Source of the DNA: Notamacropus eugenii
Lineage: Eukaryota > Chordata > Mammalia > Diprotodontia > Macropodidae
Length of the DNA stretch: 64,000 nucleotides
Assembly: GCF_028372415.1 (NCBI RefSeq)
Contig: NC_092872.1
Coordinates: 260,611,008-260,675,007 of the forward strand
Direction of reading: 5' to 3'
Shown: piece by piece, positions 23,101 through 35,100 of the stretch
Layout: each line of letters starts with the position of its first letter
Numbering within the stretch: position 1 is the stretch's first letter
Made by a program: the position numbers and the translations under genes
The notes under the pieces: generated by a model
What the model was told of the DNA's origin: nothing
The model's input: the letters and a program-made list of their open reading frames with translations, nothing else
Database searches by the model: none

Positions 23101-26100
23101 GTTAGTAGTCTTATATATATTTATTAATTGTTTATATATCTTTGATACCAAATCCTCATCAGAGAGAATGGATACAAAGATTTTTTTCCTGTTTGAAATC
23201 ACTTGCCTTCTTCTTCTGCATAATTTTATCTTTTGTAATTGCCTCTATCTCTTATTTAGTTAAGAATATATACGTCTCTTACCCATAGTTTTAGTTATTT
23301 TTTATAGCATGATTGTTAATGGGCAGGTAGGTAGCTCAGTAGAGTGCTGGACTTAGACTGAAATGAACATTAATATTAATAACTAATATCAGTATTAAGG
23401 TTTTGTATCCATTTAAAATGTATCGGGAAATGTATTTTAAAGTATTGATCTGGGACTAATTTCTTCCAGACTGCTTTTCAATTTTTCCAGCAGTTTTTAC
23501 CAAATAAGCACTCTGTCCTATGTAGCATATTTTTTTCATTGCAATTAAACTTTTCCTTTATTAAATCTACTTAGAAAAGTAGTCTTCAACAGAACCAAAA
23601 TTACCCTGTATTCATCAGTCATTTACTCTTCTCATGATGTTGAAAAGTGTTAAAAAAAAAAAAAAAGTTAGCATAGTCTTTTATCTATGCAACTTGTATC
23701 TTGTCTCACAAGATATTTTTACCAGCCTCCCTGGAATCTGATTAAAATATTTTCTCTGACAAATAGTCATTGAAATGATTTGGGCTTTTGTCCCAATAGT
23801 ACTTTCTTCCCATTTTCTTCTGGAAAGGAATTTTCTCCTATAAGCCAGTGCTACTGAACTCACAATTTTGTGGCACCAGAACTCTGGAGAAGGACATGCT
23901 CAAGAGATTTGGGGTAGGAAAAGAAACCTAGGAAAGATTTCACAAGCCCATTTTAAAGTACCCTTAAGAGATAAGTCATGGTGAATGGCATTCCAAGGGC
24001 AAAGCTGAGATGGGCCAACGGTTCCTGAAGACTTCACTGTATATGTGATGGAGATCCTCCAGGAATAAAAGCCAGAAAGGCCCAAGCAGTAGCAACACCC
24101 CAGATTTGTATTATGCAGTTGATATTAGGTGAATGCCTCCAGTATTGCTACAGGGTCACTTGAAGGTCAGGGTGGTACCTGTATTTTTGCAACATAATCC
24201 TGGCATCCTTGAACTTGTTGGTCATAAGCAGAAACTCGTTTTGGGTGTATTGCCGAACATCGAATTTGCAGAGGTCTTTGAATTCATAATAGATCTGCTC
24301 TTCATCTACCACAGGCCACCTTCTGACTTTGAGGGTAAGGGTGGGTGGCCAACTGCTGGGGAAATCTGGGCCAGAGAAATTGATTTTAGAGAGACATGCT
24401 TGGATAAGATTCACCTGGTTCACATATGGAACCAGCACATCAAGATATTGAGGGAATGTGAGGCCACCAGTTGATCTATGTAGTAAGTGTGCTACCTTCT
24501 AGAGAACTGATCTACAAAGGAAAGCATCATAAGCTGCTTCATGAGGGTATTTGGTCTCAACATATTTGATATACTCACTTGCATGGATGATCACTGAACA
24601 AGAATTCTTGTTAGGAGTCAGGTCATTGTTTACTACTTCATAAACTTCCAAAAGATTTGAAGCTCTCAGGAAACTTAGTTCCTTCCAAATCTCTTTTGTC
24701 ATATTCTTGGTATCTATGAGTACAGGAAAGAAGCCATGGAGGTTCAGCTTAAACTGCTCATAGGATTCTGGGAGAGGTCTGTAGAACTTTTCATGAAGGT
24801 GCAGAAGATCCATAATCATGTTATGTCCTATCAAAGGCTTCCTGGCTTTTACCAGCATCTGGAAAAAGACAGCAAAACCCCAGGCTGAGAAGAGAATCTT
24901 CTCCTTTCTATAGTCATCATGGTCATGAGAAGAGTTCTGTAGACACCAGCATATCACCTGCTCACTTTCTGTACTAGCACCCCTTTGTCTTTCATCAGGC
25001 TGTGGGTCCCAGCTGTGGGGAGAGCCTGCCTCAGTACCAGCTGTACCTCAGAAGCCTCGAACCCAGTTATATCAGGAAGAGTCATCCAATCTTCTTATGC
25101 CGTCTCCAACCACCAAGTTACCTCATCAATCACCACCTTCATTTGGTCTTTGTCCAATGTACTATGAACTTTCCAATTCCCTGTCAGAAGGTCTTGCTTA
25201 ATTTTCTTTTCCTCATTCATATATGGGATCCCATTTTTGAGGAAATTATTATAATCAAAACCATTTTGATTCAAAAATAGAATACTAGAGACCTGGAAGG
25301 AGAATTCTGAATCCATAATCCCAAGTATTATAGGGAAGAGGAAGAAGGTATTTGAATGGGCTTTATACTTGTTTGACTTTTAACATTGACAATCCAATTT
25401 GACATGCTATAAACTGCTGAGTGCTTTGCTTGGTCTTTGGATACTACTCTGCTGGTGAGTCAAAGAGACTTGTTTGCTAGCCTTTTGGAAAGGTGAACCT
25501 CAAGCCTGTAAATTCTATGTCCAAACCCAGAAAGTCAAAGCCCAGAGTGAGCTCCTCCAGCATGGGCAGCTTCTGCTCAAAGGCATTGGCACCCACCTCC
25601 TTGGCCGAACCATGAGGCCAGGCCAGAGACCCTCGGGGCCCTCACCCCCACCCCAGAAGTATACCGGCTCCACCTGCAGGACACTGGAGGGGCATGTGGG
25701 GCAACGGGAAAGGGGGAGGGGAAAGCAGCAAGGAGTGGGGCTCAGAGGAGGAGGGGGAGATTGAAAGCTAGAAGGAGGGGGGAAGAGGAAGAGCAGGAAG
25801 AGGAAAAGAACAAGGAGAAGGGAGAGAGGACAAAGGGGGAAGAAAAAAGGGGGAAAAGGGAGGAGGAGGGGATGATGCAAGAGATATCTATAACATTTTC
25901 TACTTTATTAAACATTAGGTTATGGAGTTCTATTGTTTCTGAGTCTCCCTTATCTAGTCTGTTGCCTTGTTCTATCTCTCTTTATTTTAATTAACATCAG
26001 ATGGTTTTGTTGACAGTTGCTTTATGATAAAGTTTGAGGTCTAGAAGTGCTTATTTCCCTTTAATCTTACTTTTTAAAATCATTTCCCTTTTGTTTTTCC

Positions 26101-29100
26101 AAATGAATTTTATTATTATTTTATCAAGCTTTGTAAAATATCCTCTTCGTAATTCAATTGGTGTAGTGTTAAAAGTTTAAATTAATTTCGATAGTGTTGT
26201 TATTTTTATTGTATTGACATAGCCTAGCCATGAGCACTGCTATATATATGTTCTTTCATTCTGTAAGGAGCATTTTGTAATTGAATCTATACAGATCTTT
26301 TGTGTGCTTTGAAAGGATGATCTCCAGATATTTTATGCATTTTGTGGTTATTTGGAATGAGATTTCCTTTTCTATTGCTTCTCATGTTTTATTATTATTA
26401 GATAGAAATGCAATTGGATTTTGAGGATTTGTTTTGTAGCCTGCAACTTTGCTGAAGCTTTTGTTTCATTTAGTAGCTTTGCCAATTCTCTGGGGATTTC
26501 CAAGTAAACTTATCATATCATCAGCAAATAGGGAGAGTTTTATCTTGTCTTTTACTTTCTTTATTCTTTAAACTCCTTCTTCTTGTCTTATTGCTATTGC
26601 TAACATTTTCAGAACTATGTTAAGCAGTAGTGGAGAGAATGGTCATCCTTGCTTCACTTCCATATCTTTCAGGAAAAGTTCTAGTGTATTCCCATTGCAT
26701 AGGATCTTTGCTTTTGGTTTTAGATAGATACTTTTTATGATATTAAAAAAAGGGCCCTTCATGCCTATACTTTCTAGGATTTCTTGGTATAAAATAGCAT
26801 CCTTTATCAAAGGTTTTTTCTTTTTTCTTTTTCCTTTTTTTTATTTTTTAATGTTTAACAATCACTGCCATACAATTGAGATTTTATCCCCCCCACACCT
26901 ACCCCCCACTACCCCCCTCCCTCCCCACGACTGCATATAATTCTGTATAGGTTCTACATATACTTTCCTATTAAGTATATTTTCACTATAGTCATGCTAT
27001 GTAGTCAGACTAAAATAAATGAAAGAAATCATATAACAAATCAAAACATGATACACAAAAACATACACATACACAAACATGATCTGCTACATTTTGCGAA
27101 TGACTTCCATATTTCTTTCTCTGAGTGTGGAATGCATTTTGCCTTGAGAACCACCTTTGGGATTTTTTTTTCTTAAGAAGTTCTTGCGTTATTACGAAAT
27201 TTCAAGTCTACCAGAAAAAACTCTCGCACACTGTGGTCGTTGCTGTGCACAAAGTTCTCCTGGTTCTGCTCCTTTCACTCAGCATCAGGTCATATAAGTC
27301 CTTCCAGGCCTCTCTGAAGTCTTCTTGTTCATCATTTCTTATGGAACAATAGTACTCCATTACATTCATATACCATAATTTATTCAGCCATTCCCCAATT
27401 GATGGACATCCCCTTGACTTCCAGTTTTTGGCAACTACAAAGAGTGCTGCTATAAATATTTTTGTACATGTGGGACCCTTTCCCATTTTTATGATCTCTT
27501 GGGGATACAGTCCTAGTAGCGATATTGCTGGGTCAAAGGGTATGCACATTTTTGTAGCCCTTTGGGCATAGTTCCAAATTGCTCTCCAGAATGGTTGGAT
27601 GCTCTCGCAGCTCCACCAACAATGAATTAGTGTTCCAACTCTCCCACATCCTCTCCAGCATTTATCATTTTCTTGTTCTGTCATGTTTGCCAATCTTATA
27701 GGTGTGATGTGGTACCTCAGAGTTGTTTTGATTTGCATCTCTCTAATCAATAGTGATTTAGAGCATTTTTTTCATATGATTATAGATATCTTTAATTTCT
27801 TCTTCTGAAAATTGCCTGTTCATATCCTTTGACCATTTATCAATTGGGGAATGACTTGTATGATTATACTTTTGAGTCAGTTCTCTATATATTCTAGAAA
27901 TGAGGCCTTTATCCCCGAGCTTAGCTGTAAAAATTCTTTCCCAATTTACTACATCCCTCCGGATTTTGGTTGCATTGGGTTTGGTTGTGCAAAAACTTCT
28001 CAGTTTAATGTAATCAAAGTTATCCATTTTGCATTTCATAATGCTTTCTATCTCTTCTTTAGTAAAAAATTCTTCCCTTCTCCATAAATCTGATAAATAC
28101 ACTATTCCTTGCTTCTCCAGTTTATTCATGGTATCAATCTTTATACCTAAATCATGTACCCATTTGGACTTTATTCTTGTGTACGGTGTCAGGTATGGGT
28201 CTATGCCTAATTTCCACCACACTGTTATCCAGTTTTCCCAGCAGTTTTTGTCAAACAGTGAGTTCTTATCCCAGAAGCTGGGGTTTATCAAACAGAAGGT
28301 TGCTATATTCCTTGCCTACTGCGTCTTGAGTGCCAAGTCTATTCCACTTGTCTACCTCTCTGTTTCTTAGCCAATACCAAGTGGTTTTGATAATTGCTGC
28401 CTTATAGTACAGTTTGAGGTCTGGTAGCGCTAGGCCACCTTCCCAAGCATTTCTTTTCATTAGTCCCTTTGATATTCTGGACCTTTTGTTTTTCCAAATG
28501 AATTTTGATATTATTTTATCCAGCTCTAGAAAATAATTGTCTGATAGTTTAATTGGTATGGCACTAAATAAGTAAATTAATTTAGGTAGAATTGTCATTT
28601 TTATTATATTAGCACGGCCTACCCATGAGCAACTAATGTTTTTCCACTTACTTAAATCTGACTTTATTTGTGCAAAAAGTGTCTTGTAATTGTGTTCATA
28701 TAATCCCTGGGTTTGTTTTGGCAGGTAAACTCCTAAGTATTTTATACTGTCTACCCTAGCTTTAAATGGGATTTCTCTTTCTATCTCTTGCTGTTGGACT
28801 TTGTTGCTAATATATAGGAATGCAGAAGATTTGTGTGGGTTTATTTTGTAACCTGCAACTTTGCCAAAGTTGTTTATTATTTCAAGTAATTTTTTACTTG
28901 AATCTCTGGGATTCTCTAAGTAGATCATCATATCATCTGCAAAGAGTGATAACTTAGTTTCTTCTTTGGCTATTCTTATTCCTTGAATATCTTTATCTTG
29001 TCTAATTGCTACAGCTAACATTTCTAGTACCATATTGAATAATAGTGGTGATAATGGACATCCTTGTTTCACCCCTGATCTTATTGGGAATGCATCTAGC

Positions 29101-32100
29101 TTATCCCCATTGCATATAATGCTTGCTGAAGGTTTTAGATAGATACTGCTTATTATTTTATGGAAAGTTCCCTTTATTCCTATGTTCTCCAGTGTTTTTA
29201 GTAGGAATGGGTGTTGTATTTTGTCAAAAGCTTTTTCTGCATCTATTGAGATAATCATGTGGTTTTTGTTAGCTTTGTTGTTGATGTGATCGATAATGCT
29301 AATAGTTTTCCTAATATTGAACCAGCCCTGTAATCCTGGTATGAATCCTACCTGATCATAATGTATTAATCTCGTGATAAGATGTTGTATTCGTTTTGCT
29401 AAAATCTTATTTAAAATTTTTGCATCTATATATATTCATTAGGGAAATTGGTCTATAATTTTCTTTCTCTGTTTTGTCTCTTCCTGGTTTGGGTATCAAA
29501 ACCATATTTGTATCATAGAAAGAATTTGGGAGGACTCCTTCCCCAATTTTCAGAAATAGTCTATATAATATTGGAATTAACTGTTCTTTAAATGTTTGAT
29601 AGAATTCACTTGTGAATCCATCTGGCCCTGGAGATTTTTTCCTAGGGAGTTCATTGGTGGCTTGTTCAATTTCTTTTTCTGAGATGGGGTTGTTTAAGTA
29701 TTCAGCTTCCTCTTCTGTTAATCTGGGCAATTTCTATTTTTTAAAATATTCATCCATCTCGTTTAGATTATCGAATTTGTGGGCATAAAGTTGGGCAAAG
29801 TAGTTTCTAATTATTGTTTTAATTTCCTCCTCATTGGAGGTGAGTTCACCCCTTTCATTTTTAATATTAGTAATTTGATTTTCTTCTTTCTTTTTTTTAA
29901 TCAGATTGACCAAAGGTTTATCAGTTTTATTAGTTTTTTCATAAAACCAACTATTGGTTTTATTTATTAATTCAATAGTTTTCTTAATTTCAGTTTTATT
30001 AATCTCTCCTTTGGTTTTCAGTACTTCTAATTTGGTATTTACTTGGGGATTTTCAATTTGTTCTTTTTCTAGCTTTTTCAACTGCAAGCCCAAGTCATTG
30101 ATCTCCTCTTTATTTTATTTATGTAAGCATTCAAAGATACAAAACTTCCTCTAATAACTGCTTTTGCAGTATCCCATAAGATTTGGTATGTTGTCTCACT
30201 ATTGTCATTCTCTTGAATGAAATTGTTGATTGTTTCTATGATTTCTTCTTTAACCCAACCCTTCTTTAGAATTAGATTATTTAGTTTCCAATTGATTTTT
30301 GGTTTATCTTTCCATGGCCTTTTATTACATGTAATTTTTAATGCATTATGATCTGAGAAGGATGCATTGATTATCTCTACCTTTCTGCACTGGATTGTGA
30401 GATTTTTATGTCCTAGTACATGGTCAATTTTTGTAAATGTTCCATGTACCGCTGAGAAAAAGGTATATTCCTTTCTATTCCCATTTAATTTTCTCCAAAG
30501 ATCTATCATATCTACCTTATCCAGAGTTTTATTTACCTCCTTAACCTCTTTCTTGTTTATTTTGAGATTGGATTTATCGAGTTCAGAGAGGGGGAGGTTG
30601 AGGTCCCCCACCAGTATAGTTTTGCTGTCAATTTCTTCCTTCAACTCCCCCAACCTCTCCTCTAAGAATCTGGATGCTATTCCGCTTGGAGCATACATGT
30701 TTAGTAATGATATTGCTTCATTGTCTATGGTGCCTTTTAGCAGGATATAGTTTCCATCCTTATCCCTTTTGATTAGATCTATTTCTGCTTTCGCTGTGTC
30801 TGAGATTAGGATTGCTACTCCTGCCTTTCTTACATGAGCTGAAGCACAATATATTCTGCTCCATCCTTTGACCTTTATCCTATGTGTATCCCCCCGTTTC
30901 AAATGTGTTTCTTGTAAGCAGCATATTGTTGGATTATGGCTTTTAATCCATTCTGCTATCCGTCTCTGTTTTATGGGAGAGTTCATTCCATTCACATTCA
31001 CAGTTATGATTACAATCTGTGTATTTCCCTCCATCCTCTTTCCCACCATTTGTGCTTTTAGCTCTCCCGTCTCCCTTCCCCTCCTCAATAGTATTCACTT
31101 TTCTCCCCCTCCTCCTGCAGCCTTCCCCTCCTTCTTTTAGCCCCCCTCCCTTTTACTCCCCTTTACTCTTATTGCTTCTTCCCTCCCTTTTAGCCTCCCT
31201 CCCCTTTCTTCCCCCTTCCCCTCCTACTACCTATAGAGCTAGTTAGGATTATCTATTTAAGATTATTGTTCCCTCCTTTAAACAAATCAGATGAGAGTAC
31301 CTCTCAAACAATTCTCATCTCCCTCCCCTCCTTCCCTCTACTATAGTTTTGTACTTCTTCCTGTGATGTAATTTGCCATTTTCTGCTTCCTCCTTTTCAC
31401 ACCTCCTATTACAATCCCTTCTCATACTTAAATCATATTTTTGACATGACATCATTTACTTTATACCCATTCCCTCTATGTATATCCCTTTTATCGTAAT
31501 AGCTGCATAGTTCTCAAGATTAACAGGTATCATCTTTCCTTATAGGGAGGTAAACAGTTTGCCCTAATTGAGTAACAAGTTTTTGTTTTTGTTTTTTCCC
31601 CCCTGTTTACCTTTTTATGATTCTCTTGAGACCTGCATGTGAAGATCAAATTGTCTATTGAGTTCTGGTGTTTTGGTCAGGAAGCTCTGGAAATCCCTTA
31701 TTTCGTTGAATGACTTTCTCCTTGCCTGAAATGTTATGCTGAACTTTGCTGGGTAGTTGATCCTTGGTTGAAGTCCCAAGTCCTTTGCCTTACGGAATAT
31801 TGGGTTCCAATTCTTTCGATCTTTTAATGTAGACACTGCAAGGTCCTGTGTGATCCTGACTGTATGTCCTTGATATTTGAATTGTTTCTTTCTGGCTGCT
31901 TGTAGTATTTTCTCCTTCACTTGATAGCTCTGGAATTTGGCAACGATATTTCTTGGGGTTTTGAGTTTGGGATCCCTTTTGGGAGGAGAACGGTGGATTC
32001 TTTTGATGACTATTTTGCCCTCTGAGTCTAGTACTTCTGGGCAGTTTTCCTTGATGATTTCCTGGAAGATATTGTCCAGACTCTTTTCTTCATCATGGGT

Positions 32101-35100
32101 TTCTGGCAGGCCAATAATTCTTAAATTTTCTCTCCTGAATCTATTTTCCAGGTCAGTTGTTTTTCCAATTAAATATTTTACATTTTCTTCTATCTTTTCA
32201 TTCTTTAGATTTTGTTTGACTGATTCTTGTTGCCTCATTGAGTCATTAGTTTCTGCTTGCCCAATTCTAATCTTCATTGTATTGTTTTCTTCAGTTAACT
32301 TTTGCATCTCCTTTTCCATCTGACCAATTTTTCCCTTTCAGGAGCTATTTTCTCCATTTAATTTTTGTACTTCTTTTTCCATTCGACCAGTTTTCCCAGT
32401 TAGGTTTTGTGTTTCCTTTTCCATTTGATCAATTTTCCCAATTAGGTTTTGGGTTTCCTTTTCCGTTTGATTAACTCTTCCTTTTAGGGAATTATTTTCT
32501 CCAGTTAATTTTTGAACTTCCTTTTCCATTTGTTCAATTTTCCTTTTCAGAGTGATGTTCTCATCAGTGAATTCTTTTTTTATAATTTTAAAATCATTGG
32601 CCAGTTTTTCTTTTATTTCCTTCTTCACCTGTTCCAGGAAAGCTAGTTGTGCTTGCGAGAAATTCATAGTCCCTTCTGAAGTTTCAGATGGAAGTACAGT
32701 CTCAGCTCTGACCTCTTTGGTGTTCGTGTTTTGGTCCTTATCCCCATAGAAAGATTCTATGGTTTTTTCACTTTTCGTCTGCTTTTTCCGATTCATGATG
32801 TTGACTGAGTGTTGTAGCTTCTCGTTCTTTCAGTCAGAAGGTACAGAACTTTGTGTTGAGCTGATGTGTGAAGAAGCTAAAAGCAGGTTTTTGTTTTTTG
32901 TTTCCCAGATCAACCCTGAGGTTAGTTTATTAGGTGTGTGGGAGGAGTGGTCTGGTCACAGGAGATCTCTTCAGCTGACCTGAGGCAAAGGCAAGGCCAG
33001 GGGATGGTGATCCCAGCTTCCCTATTGTCTTCCCTTTTCCCCTGGAGGGCTGAGGCTCCCCTAGATGCTAATGCATGTTCCCACCCCTCCTGGGGCTCGT
33101 CTCCTGGGGCTCGTCTCCCGGCGCTGAGGTTTGCCTGGGTCTCAGTGCGAATTTTCTCTGCCCTGGGTCGTCTGTCCTTCCAGATCGCCTCCGCCACAGT
33201 AGGAAGAATCCCCCTTTGCTATTTTCCTAGCCTCTGGTGTTATGAGACTATATGCCCCCTTCTGCTGTTCCCGCTGATCCAGGATTTTTCTGGGGAAATA
33301 TTTTATGGTTCTTTCACGGTCATCGGGGGGAGGAGAGAGCATTTACTGATCACTCCGCCATCCTAGCTCCCGGAAGTTCAAGTAGGGGACTTACCGAAGT
33401 TTAGTCTTCAGGCTGAAGGTTTCAAGGGCTGCTGCGCTGATATCTGGCGCTCAGTGGCTCTCACCGGCTCGGTTTGGCTTGTCTCCTGCTCCGCTGGTTT
33501 CGCCCACCACTCTTGGGCTTCTCAGGTCCCTTCCGCCCTGCTGCGCTGACCGCCCTGGGCTGTGCGCTGGGGGCTCACCCCTGCGGAACAGATCCTTCCC
33601 GTGGACCTTCCAGTCTAACCTGGGCTCCGAATCTGGCAAAGTCTGTCACCCACTGGATTCTACACCTCCAAAGTCTGCTCAGATTCTCCTTTCAGAGATA
33701 TCCAGAGGAGTTTGTCCAGGAGCTTAGGTGAGTCGTTGCTTTCACTCCGCCATCTTGGCTCCTCCCCCCTCTAAGCCTATCAAAGGTTTTTTCTGCATAT
33801 ATTGAGGTGATTGTGTGGTCTTGGATGTCTTGGTTTTTAATGTAATTAATTGTATTGATTGTTTTCCTAATGTTCAACCATGCTAGCATCTGTGATATAA
33901 ATTCCACTTGTTCATAATGAGTGATTTCTTAGATAAATCACTGAAATCTGTTGGATAGGATTTTGTGTAAAATTTTTGAGCCACTATTCATTGATGATAT
34001 TGGTCTATAGTTTTCTGTCTAGCTTTTATGTTTCTCTGGTTTAGGTATTAGGCCTATATTTGTCTCCTTAGAGGGTGCTGATAGACTGCTTTCTTTCTCA
34101 GTTTTTGAGAATAATTGTGAAGTGTGGATACTAACTTTCATTAATAGTTTGATAGCATTTATCGGGTCTAGTTAGGGTAATTTAAGATCTCTCTCTGATC
34201 CTGTGTTTGGGTATTACATATTTTTTAAGGTATTCCCCAATTACTTTTGTGTTCTTAGTTTCATTAGCATAATATTTTCTGATTATTCTCTTTATCTCTT
34301 CTAGTTTTGCTGTGATTTCACCTTGTTTTTTTTTGTTTTTTTTATTATTATTATTTTTTTATTTCTTTTTTTTTTATTAATTTATTTAACTTTTAACATT
34401 CATTTTCACAAAATTTTGGGTTCCACATTTTCTCCCCTTTTGTCCCCTCCCCCCACCCCAAAACACTGAATGTTCTAATTGCCCCTGTCTGCCAATCTGC
34501 CCTCCCTCCCTCCCCACCCCTTCCCTTTGGAAGGCAAGCAATTCAATATAGGCCAGATCTGTGTAGTTTTGCAAATGACTTCCACAATAGTAGTGTTGTG
34601 TAAGAACTAATTTTATTTCCCTCCATCCTATCCTGTCCCCCATTGCTTCTGTTCTCTCTTTTGATCCTGTCCCTCCCCATGAGTGTAGACCTCAGATTGC
34701 TCCCTCCTCCCCATGCCCTCCCTTCCATCATCTCCCCCACCCTGCTTATCCCCTCATCCCCCACTTTCCTGTATTGTAAGATAGGTTTTCATACCAAAAT
34801 GACTGTGCATTTTATTCCTTCCTTTAGTGGAATGTGATGAGAGTAAACTTCATGTTTTTCTCTCACCTCCCCTCTTTTTCCCTTCACTAAAAAGTCTTTT
34901 GCTTGCCTCTTTTATGAGCGATAATTTGCCCCATTCCATTTCTCCCTTTCTCCTCCCAATATATTTCTCTCTCACTGCTTGATTTCATTTTTTTTTTTAA
35001 GATATGATCCCCTCCTCTTCAGTTCCCTCTGTGCACTCTGTCTCTATGTGTGTGTGCGTGTGCATGTGCATGTGTGTGTGTGTTATCCCACCCTGTACCC

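Larger units (their letters stand above)
26821..33777 (-). mobile_element. Nearly full-length L1 retrotransposon (about 7 kb), antisense to RUFY2
   Basis: The element reads right to left: 5' UTR (33777-32797), ORF1, a pyrimidine-rich (plus strand) spacer, ORF2, 3' UTR with a G-rich tract, and an A-rich tail (T-rich in plus at 26821-26850). It is flanked by the 16-base tatcaaaggttttttc at 26805-26820 and 33778-33793, a perfect target-site duplication inside an older L1. The 5' end on the minus strand begins GGGGGGAGGAGCCAAGATGG, the classic L1 start with a YY1-type site. Both ORFs carry lesions (see their entries), so it is probably no longer autonomous. The perfect duplication argues that it is young relative to its host L1. 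Confidence 0.93.

Noticed and set aside
24148..24957. PNLDC1-like ORFs as a functional gene
   Set aside because: Stops and frameshifts interrupt it, the start codon is changed and introns are lacking, so it is a processed pseudogene.
25515..25880. 121-residue proline/leucine-rich minus-strand ORF
   Set aside because: It spans a purine-rich low-complexity tract and part of the retrocopy in the wrong frame.
31019..31246. Proline/leucine-rich plus-strand ORFs within the L1
   Set aside because: They are antisense of the L1 inter-ORF polypurine spacer, with pyrimidine-rich composition only.
32922..33731. Several overlapping ORFs around 33 kb
   Set aside because: They fall in the GC-rich L1 5' UTR, lack known domains and are present in multiple frames.
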